From Jaapia argillacea MUCL 33604 (lineage: Eukaryota; Basidiomycota; Agaricomycetes; Jaapiales; Jaapiaceae): a stretch of 64,000 nt of DNA. Below are positions 58,290 through 64,000 of the stretch, one piece after another. The notes beneath the pieces are model-generated. The model was given only the letters and a program-made list of their open reading frames with translations, searched no databases and was not told the DNA's origin. The stretch lies in assembly GCA_000697665.1 (NCBI GenBank), contig KL197715.1:743599-807598 (forward strand), in the 5' to 3' direction. The position numbers and the translations under genes were made by a program. How positions within the stretch are numbered: the stretch's first letter is position 1; each line of letters begins with the position of its first letter.

Positions 58290-61200
58290 ATGGATGGTGG
58301 TCTCCTTAGAATTCTCTTTCTTTTCATATCCTTCACTTTGGCGAATGCACAATCTTGCGCGAACTATGGCTCTGTCAATGGATCCTCTTGTTCTTGTCCT
58401 TCAGGCTTTGGAGGTTCGAACTGCGCACAGCCGGCATGTGGGGGCACAATATTCCAAGGCTCTAGTCGAAACATCGCTCCTCCTTCCGGCTCTCCGTCAT
58501 TTGGGAATTTGACTGCAGCGGGATGCTCTTGTTCGAGCGGTTGGACGGGGACTGGCTGCAATGTTTGCCAGAATGCCGATGCCTGTCAGGTCGCATTCTC
58601 TGCATCCGGATACAACCAGACAGGCAGTGGGGTGACAGGCTCGCAGGATGGCCTGAATAGCACCATGGTCTGTAATACTTCACCACAAGTTTGGGCGGCT
58701 GGGCAGATGAGTTGTCAAGTTATCGTATGTGTATTTTGTTCAACGATAGCTGTTTCGACTCTTATCCTCGACACCCTAGAATCCGACTCTCCAAGCGATA
58801 TACTCTGGCGCGAGTTCCTTGAATATTCTCCGCACGTTCAAGTCTGGCCTGACGCCCATCCCGAATGTCACTGCTTTTGGATCCGATAACACCATTCTGG
58901 CTCAACTCTTCTACGATGGTGTCGAGCAGTTCTACTGCAAGGCCGATACGTGTACCCAAGACACATCATCTGGCGGTGCCGACTGGAATTGCCAAAATTT
59001 GGCCTGTACCTGTATTCCCAACACCACATTCTGCGGAGGCGTTCCGATAACCAACCTCACCTCCACGATCGATGGCTTGGGGGGAACTCTGGGTATATCC
59101 TGCGGAGCGGTGGCCTCAAACAACGGTACAGCTGCGTGTTCGTTCAAGCAAACTGTCCTCGATTCGTTATTCGGAGCCAACGGCCTATCGTTGACTGGCT
59201 GCACATTCGGTGAATGTGTCAGGCAGAGTGTTATCGATTCCTCTGGAAACTCCACTTCCACGCCTACTGCGGATTCCAAAAAGCAGCTGAGTGGAGGTGT
59301 GATTGCTGGTTTGGCAGTCGTGGGTGGTCTAGTTGGTTTGGCTTTGGTCGGGGTGCTGCTAGGATGGCTCAGTCAGCGGAAGGCGAGGCGAGGAGGAGGA
59401 GATGGTCTTGTCCAGACGGGTGGTGTTCCAGTGGTTTGGAAGGATGTCAGCTATGTGGTACCTGGCTCCGGAGCTTCTCTCTTCTCCAGGAAGAAGAAAA
59501 AGACTGCTGATGATGAAGGAGGTCTCGCTTACAATGATGATAAGGTTGTGTTGGATGCTGTGAGTGGGCGAGTTGAACCTGGGCAGATGTTAGCCATCCT
59601 CGGCCCTAGCGGTAAGCTATATCCTTGTTGAGATCTTCAATCCACTTACCGTGTATAGGTGCGGGGAAGACGACTCTCGTCGAGATTCTCGCTGGGAAAC
59701 AGAAAATTGGACTTACCACCGGAGAAGTCACGTTCCCCTCGTCGTCTTCGCGGCCTCGGGTCGGCTTCGTCCCTCAACAAGATCTCCTACCTCCCACACT
59801 CACAGTTTCGGAGGCACTGTTATTCGCAGCCCGCCTTCGCCTACCTGAGAGCCTTCCAGATGCGGAGAAACGGGACAGAGTCGAAGAAGTTATGGAAAAA
59901 TTGGGGATCGCTAAGTTGAGGAATGTTAGGATCGGAGATGGCGAGAGGAGGGGGATTAGTGGCGGTGAGATGAGAAGGGTTAGTATTGGGTTGGAGTTGG
60001 TGGCGAAGCCGGATGTGCTTATCTTAGATGAACCGACCTCAGGTCAGTCGTCTCCTCACAATATGGTTCACCTTTCCTGATGTATGGCGACCATATAGGT
60101 TTGGACTCTGTTTCGGCTGCCAACGTCGCGAATGTCCTTCGTGCTGTTGCTCACGATCCTCAAAATCCTACTGCTGTGATTGCTTCCATCCATCAACCCA
60201 GGTCGGTTACCATTATCTGTATTCGAGATTTGCATTCTCAGAACCGCCTTTCAGCTCCCAACTCTACCAAGCATTCGACCAAATCCTAGTGCTCTCCCAT
60301 GGCCGCTCGTTATACTATGGACCTGGCTCTTTCCATCCCGTCCAACACCTTGCCGCACAAGGCACGGCTCCGCCCTATACGGAGGGTTATAATATTGCAG
60401 ACTACTTGCTAGAGGTTGCAAGCGATCCTCCTTTAACTTTATTCCATGCAAGCGCACAGACCGTTGGGAACGAGCAATCGATGGAGTCCGCTGAGGGATT
60501 AGAGAAGGGACCATCGCAGGTACACTTGAATGAGAAGAGTGTGCCAGCTTCGCGCAGAAGGACACCATGGACGAGTCCAGGAACTGGGTCGGGTTACGCT
60601 GCTACTTTCCTCACCCAACTTGAGGTTATATCTGGCCGAGAATGGAAGGTTTTGAAACGGTTCGTATATGTTGTAACATTTCTTTCAGGATCGATGTCTC
60701 ATGTTTTCTCGCACTTAGTGATAAGAGCTTATTCCTCACTCATGTTGCTATTGCTTGTGTGCTTGGTGTATTCTGCGGTACGTGGCCTGATTACCTGGTC
60801 ATTATCACTTCGAGCTCTGATCTCTTTCCTTCAGGTGGCTTGTATTACCACACTGGTATAACTATTGCTGGATTTCAGTCAAGAGTAGGATGTCTATTCT
60901 TCCTGGTGAGTCCCTTTGCGGAACCGTTACTTCTCCTTCTCGTCGCGCTGACTGCCAATTCAGGGTGCTCTCATTGCATTCTCCACACTTAGCGCACTGT
61001 ATAACGTGGTGCAGATCCGCCCACTGTTTGTTAGGGAGCGATCTAGCTCTTATTATAGGTGAGTTGTTCCCTCCACTGGGAAGGACGTACGTCTCAGCTG
61101 ACCGATTGATAGTCCTACCGCCTGGTTACTTTCCCGGCTTATCTTCGATGTTGTACCCTTGCGGCTGATTCCGACCATCGTTGTTGCGACGATGTAAGTA

Positions 61201-61835
61201 TCCTCTGACTCTGTAATCTCCCATACTCACCTATGTTGTCCGTGGTTAGCACATATTGGATGGCCGGCTTGGCCGCGGATGCCGCTCATTTCTTCAAATT
61301 CCTGTTCATCCTCGTTCTTTTCGCACTTGCGATGACGCTTTACGTAGGTTCAAGTTGCTTTACGGTGATATGCGTAGCTGATTCGTTTCAACAGAATTTC
61401 CTTTTGGCAGCGTTCTTCCATAACGGTGGTATTGCCATTTTGCTCTCCGCACTATCAGCTCTTTACCAGATGACATACGCCGGCTTCTTCGTCCATCTCA
61501 ACGATATTCCTCCCGTCCTTCGATGGCTGCAGTGGATTTGTCCTCTGAAGTACTGTCTCGAAGCCCTTGCTGTCAATGAAATCAGCAGTGGCTTGATGAT
61601 CCAGGATACGCTACAGGGAGTTCCTGTGGACGTTAGCGCGAGTCTGATCATGCAGCTGGTGAGCATCTTCACATCGATTCAACTCCCTTCCCCTCACTGC
61701 TTCCATGTTTGTCAGTTATTCGGGTTTGGTGTGAACAATTACTATCGAGACGTTCTAGTTTTGTTCGGGTTCATCGCAGCTTTTGGTATTGGAGTGATTG
61801 GCGTTGTCTGGTTAAAGGTTCGGGAGAGGCGGTAA
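58290..61835 (+). CDS. ABCG (White-type) half-transporter, ADP1-like, 980 aa
   Basis: Twelve exons: 58290-58724, 58780-59611, 59659-60042, 60099-60201, 60255-60659, 60719-60777, 60835-60905, 60964-61058, 61113-61193, 61250-61343, 61395-61658 and 61716-61835. Signal peptide ILFLFISFTLANA. The lumenal Cys-rich region has two EGF-like motifs (CSCPSGFGGSNC, CSCSSGWTGTGC). A membrane span near residue 345 (GLAVVGGLVGLALVGVLLGW) precedes the nucleotide-binding domain: Walker A GPSGAGKTT (split by intron 2), signature GISGGEMRRVSIG, Walker B VLILDEPTSGLDS and H-loop ASIHQP. The ABC2 membrane domain follows (VAIACVLGVFCGGLYY, FVRERSS, ALSALYQMTYAGFFV) and ends LKVRERR. The order matches yeast Adp1; the substrate is unknown. 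Family members work as dimers. Confidence 0.95.
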
Positions 61836-62498
61836 TCTCACACGTACATTCTTTTCTCTTCGTCGCGAATGGGCTCTGGGGAACTGTTTTGTATCTATCG
61901 ACCTGTCTACTTATATGTATGTTTCTAGGGACCTTTAAGTAATAGCATCCTTCGCCACTACATTCATAGTCTGTGAGATCAGTCAAAACATCAAGGGCAG
62001 GACAATATCAATAAGAACGGCAATAAATGACCGCATAATGACTCGGGAGCAGAGGGATAAAACTCGCCAGCGGTCATACCTCGGCCATCCTGGAATATAT
62101 CTTCTCCTGCATGTGGAGGGAGCGGTTCCTTTCAAGGCGATGGGATGGCAGAAGGCGAGGTGAAGCAAACATTTCGGGATTGTGAGAAGGAGGGCTGTAA
62201 GAACTGACCGCCAAGATTTTCCACTATATTTAGCTCGTCGAAGACAGCGCCGACGGTCATCTGGACGACTACCATCAGTCACGAGCACGCAGCGACACAG
62301 AGAGGAAGACTGAATGATGGTGGAAATGCCTTCCAGCAAGAGCTCTGTGTGGTTCTGTGCTGTGCTTTGCACCCGCTTCCCGATGATAATTCTTGGATTG
62401 TTCCCTAGCGGAAGTTATCCCCCGTGAATGTGCGTGAAAATGGAGGTGTCGGCAGATGTAAGAGAGGAAATAGCTACCCGTCGTGAGAGGTGATGAAG
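61836..62498. other. Intergenic between the ABC transporter and cerato-platanin 2
   Basis: Minus-strand open frames here (61983-62372, 62275-62673) are shadows without motifs. Confidence 0.5.
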
Positions 62499-62507
62499 GA
62501 CTATAAA
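62499..62507 (+). promoter_or_regulatory. Probable TATA element of cerato-platanin 2
   Basis: CTATAAAGG lies about 60 bp upstream of the ATG at 62566, the same spacing as GATAAAAGG of cerato-platanin 1. Confidence 0.6.
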
Positions 62508-62565
62508 GGAGTCGGTGAGCATCGTCTGTCGATATCCAAGCAGCAACAATTCCATACCCACCAAC

Positions 62566-62991
62566 ATGAAATTCACACTTGCTCTCGCCACCGTCACCGC
62601 CCTCCTCACCCCATTCGCCTTCGCCCAAACCGCATCCGTCTCGTATGACACCACGTACGACAACGGGGCTCAATCACTCGCCACGGTCGCTTGCTCCAAT
62701 GGGGTCAATGGCCTAATGACTAAAGGCTACACCACCTTCGCCTCCCTCCCCAACTTCCCTTACATCGGGGGTGCAGTTGCAGTAACCGGGTGGGATTCGG
62801 CTGCTTGTGGGACGTGTTGGCAGTTGATGTATGGTAGCAACATGATCAACGTGCTGGCGATTGACGTTGCATTGGAGGGGTATAACTTGTCGGAAGAGGC
62901 CATGAATGCGTTAACAGGAGGGTTGGCAGTGGAGCTGGGCAGGGTAACTGCCACTGCTGTACAAGTCGCCGCATCCGAGTGTGGCCTATGA
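62566..62991 (+). CDS. Cerato-platanin family secreted protein 2 (141 aa)
   Basis: Intronless. The signal peptide is MKFTLALATVTALLTPFAFA. The mature domain is SVSYDTTYDNGAQSLATVAC, MTKGYTTFASLPNFPYIGG, WDSAACGTCWQLMYG, NVLAIDVALEGYNLSEEAMN and TATAVQVAASECG. The four cysteines match paralogue 1. It differs most in the second half, including the loop after AIDV, which in known members lines the chitin-oligomer groove; binding could differ, by inference. Tandem arrangement with paralogue 1, interrupted by COX17 and the ABC gene, implies local duplication. Confidence 0.97.
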   Translation: MKFTLALATVTALLTPFAFAQTASVSYDTTYDNGAQSLATVACSNGVNGLMTKGYTTFASLPNFPYIGGAVAVTGWDSAACGTCWQLMYGSNMINVLAIDVALEGYNLSEEAMNALTGGLAVELGRVTATAVQVAASECGL

Positions 62992-63657
62992 GTGGGAGAT
63001 GAAGGTGAGTAGTGTTCCTTTGCATCTTGTAAGGGTGTGGCTCACATTCATAAAGACCAGGGGTAACGAGTAGCCACGGACTTCATCGCACCGTTATGCA
63101 GTTATTCGGTGGTTATTTGGGCTGTTTCTATAGTATGGACTTGAGTGGTATTTGAGTAGTGTAGAAATCACTACCGTGGACATTTGAAGGGAAACTTGAA
63201 AGGGCGTGAAAGCTAGTCAACGATTCAGGGTTGAAGTTCGTATCGAGGGGCTGTAATCCGTTTGGCGTCGAAGACTAGGAGGTACATACTTACACCATTG
63301 ACACTCCTACGACTGTTGAACTCTGCCGAACTCCGTCAAGCTCTGCGGAGATCTTGATAAACTCCTGGATATATCAGCAGAAGATGGACAGTTCACCCTA
63401 TTTGTGCTGGCAACCCCCTGACGCGACAATGATGGAGACTCGATGATGGCTACATAGTCGCGGCAGTCAGACTCGGAGTCCTACGGAACGTTGCGGGAAG
63501 GTGAAATACATGCTGCAACATTATGAGTAAACAGCCAGCACATCATCATTATACAGGGTACATGGTGTCCATACATTCATTCCAGATAATAGAGCAAGTA
63601 AACACGGGGTAAAATACGCAAGCCAAGCGTGTAGTGAATCGGAGGACGTCTTGTCTG
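62992..63657. other. Intergenic, 3' flank of cerato-platanin 2
   Basis: No gene or repeat is recognised. Confidence 0.4.
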
Positions 63658-64000
63658 CTAATTCTTGTCAGGCACAGGAGGCCCTTCGGAACTGGCGCTG
63701 ACGGGTGTTGTCGCTTCCTTACCCGCCCATCCGCACCACTTATTGAACCAAGTAGGACCCCTCGAATCCACCTCCGGTTCTTCGTCGACAAAAGAAATCT
63801 TAACGGACCCATGTGAAGTCTCCGCGTGAACCTCGTCGCCAACCCACGCATCCGGATCTGCACTCCACCCACTTTCCTCATAATCGCCCAGGAAACCGAA
63901 CCGTTTGTTGTTGACTTCTGAAAAGACGATGAGATGTTTGAGGACTTGTTTGGAGAATGTTACAGAGCCGAAGTTGGATGAAGCGGTTATTGGTCCTCGG
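63658..64000 (-). CDS. Unrecognised protein, 3' part (runs off the right edge)
   Basis: An open minus-strand frame from the window edge to a TAG at 63660-63658 encodes about 113 residues. It starts RGPITASSNFGSVTFSKQ, then KHLIVFSEVNNKRFGFLGDY, SGWSADPDAWVGDEVHAET, SHGSVKISFVDEEPE, and ends in a Ser/Pro tail. The pattern (a threonine-rich strand, FLGDY.., SGW.., WVGDEVxAxTxxGSVKISF) resembles the repeated beta-strand domains of uncharacterised mushroom proteins (DUF7330 type), but I cannot confirm that. No intron is seen in this part. The overlapping open frame with an ATG at 63881 is a shadow. Confidence 0.6.
   Translation of the reverse strand, partial: RGPITASSNFGSVTFSKQVLKHLIVFSEVNNKRFGFLGDYEESGWSADPDAWVGDEVHAETSHGSVKISFVDEEPEVDSRGPTWFNKWCGWAGKEATTPVSASSEGPPVPDKN

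Noticed and set aside
61983-62673. Minus-strand frames between the ABC gene and cerato-platanin 2
   Set aside because: No motif, no consistent splicing; one overlaps the cerato-platanin signal peptide in antisense.

Overview
The window is genomic DNA of a mushroom-forming basidiomycete (Agaricomycetes). The genes are cut by many 47-68 nt GT-AG introns with CTNA-like branch sites. Family content fits too: an aryl-alcohol-oxidase-type GMC oxidoreductase with ten introns, two cerato-platanins, a NACHT NTPase, expanded F-box-like genes and a Zn2Cys6 regulator. Exon models were built by hand from splice signals, phase agreement and family motifs; no alignment or search was run.

Layout. 1-20,995 is a dense housekeeping/metabolic block: edge of an unrecognised Ser/Pro-rich gene (-), MYND zinc-finger gene (+), Ariadne-type RBR ubiquitin ligase (-), Zn2Cys6 transcription factor (-), adenylate kinase (+), OST48/WBP1 oligosaccharyltransferase subunit (+), glyoxalase-like protein (+), GMC oxidoreductase (+), gamma-glutamyltransferase (+) and a conserved-looking unknown (-).

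21,849-55,720 is an accessory, duplication-rich region. It holds a decayed 2OG-Fe(II) oxygenase and a second copy of its 3' tail, six F-box-like copies (three intact, three broken), two inverted copies of a 475-residue polytopic membrane protein, a hAT-like element whose end coincides with the truncation of one F-box copy, a LINE 3' end, a 120 bp near-perfect hairpin, two decayed GST-like genes flanking an intact NACHT gene, and a large protein kinase. F-box copies A (-), B (+) and C (+) share flanking DNA and form a large inverted-repeat system around 36-55 kb.

56,900-64,000 returns to ordinary genes: cerato-platanin 1 (+), COX17 (-), an ADP1-like ABCG half-transporter (+), cerato-platanin 2 (+) and the edge of an unrecognised gene (-).

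Most notable are the microexons: a 7-nt exon completing the RING2 active-site motif of the RBR ligase and a 13-nt exon inside the Zn2Cys6 cluster. Next are a likely GC-AG intron in the gamma-glutamyltransferase, an apparent 34-nt intron in the NACHT gene, and a kinase with about 105 residues inserted between its glycine loop and its catalytic lysine. I found no CRISPR, rRNA or tRNA gene and no clearly new multi-gene system.
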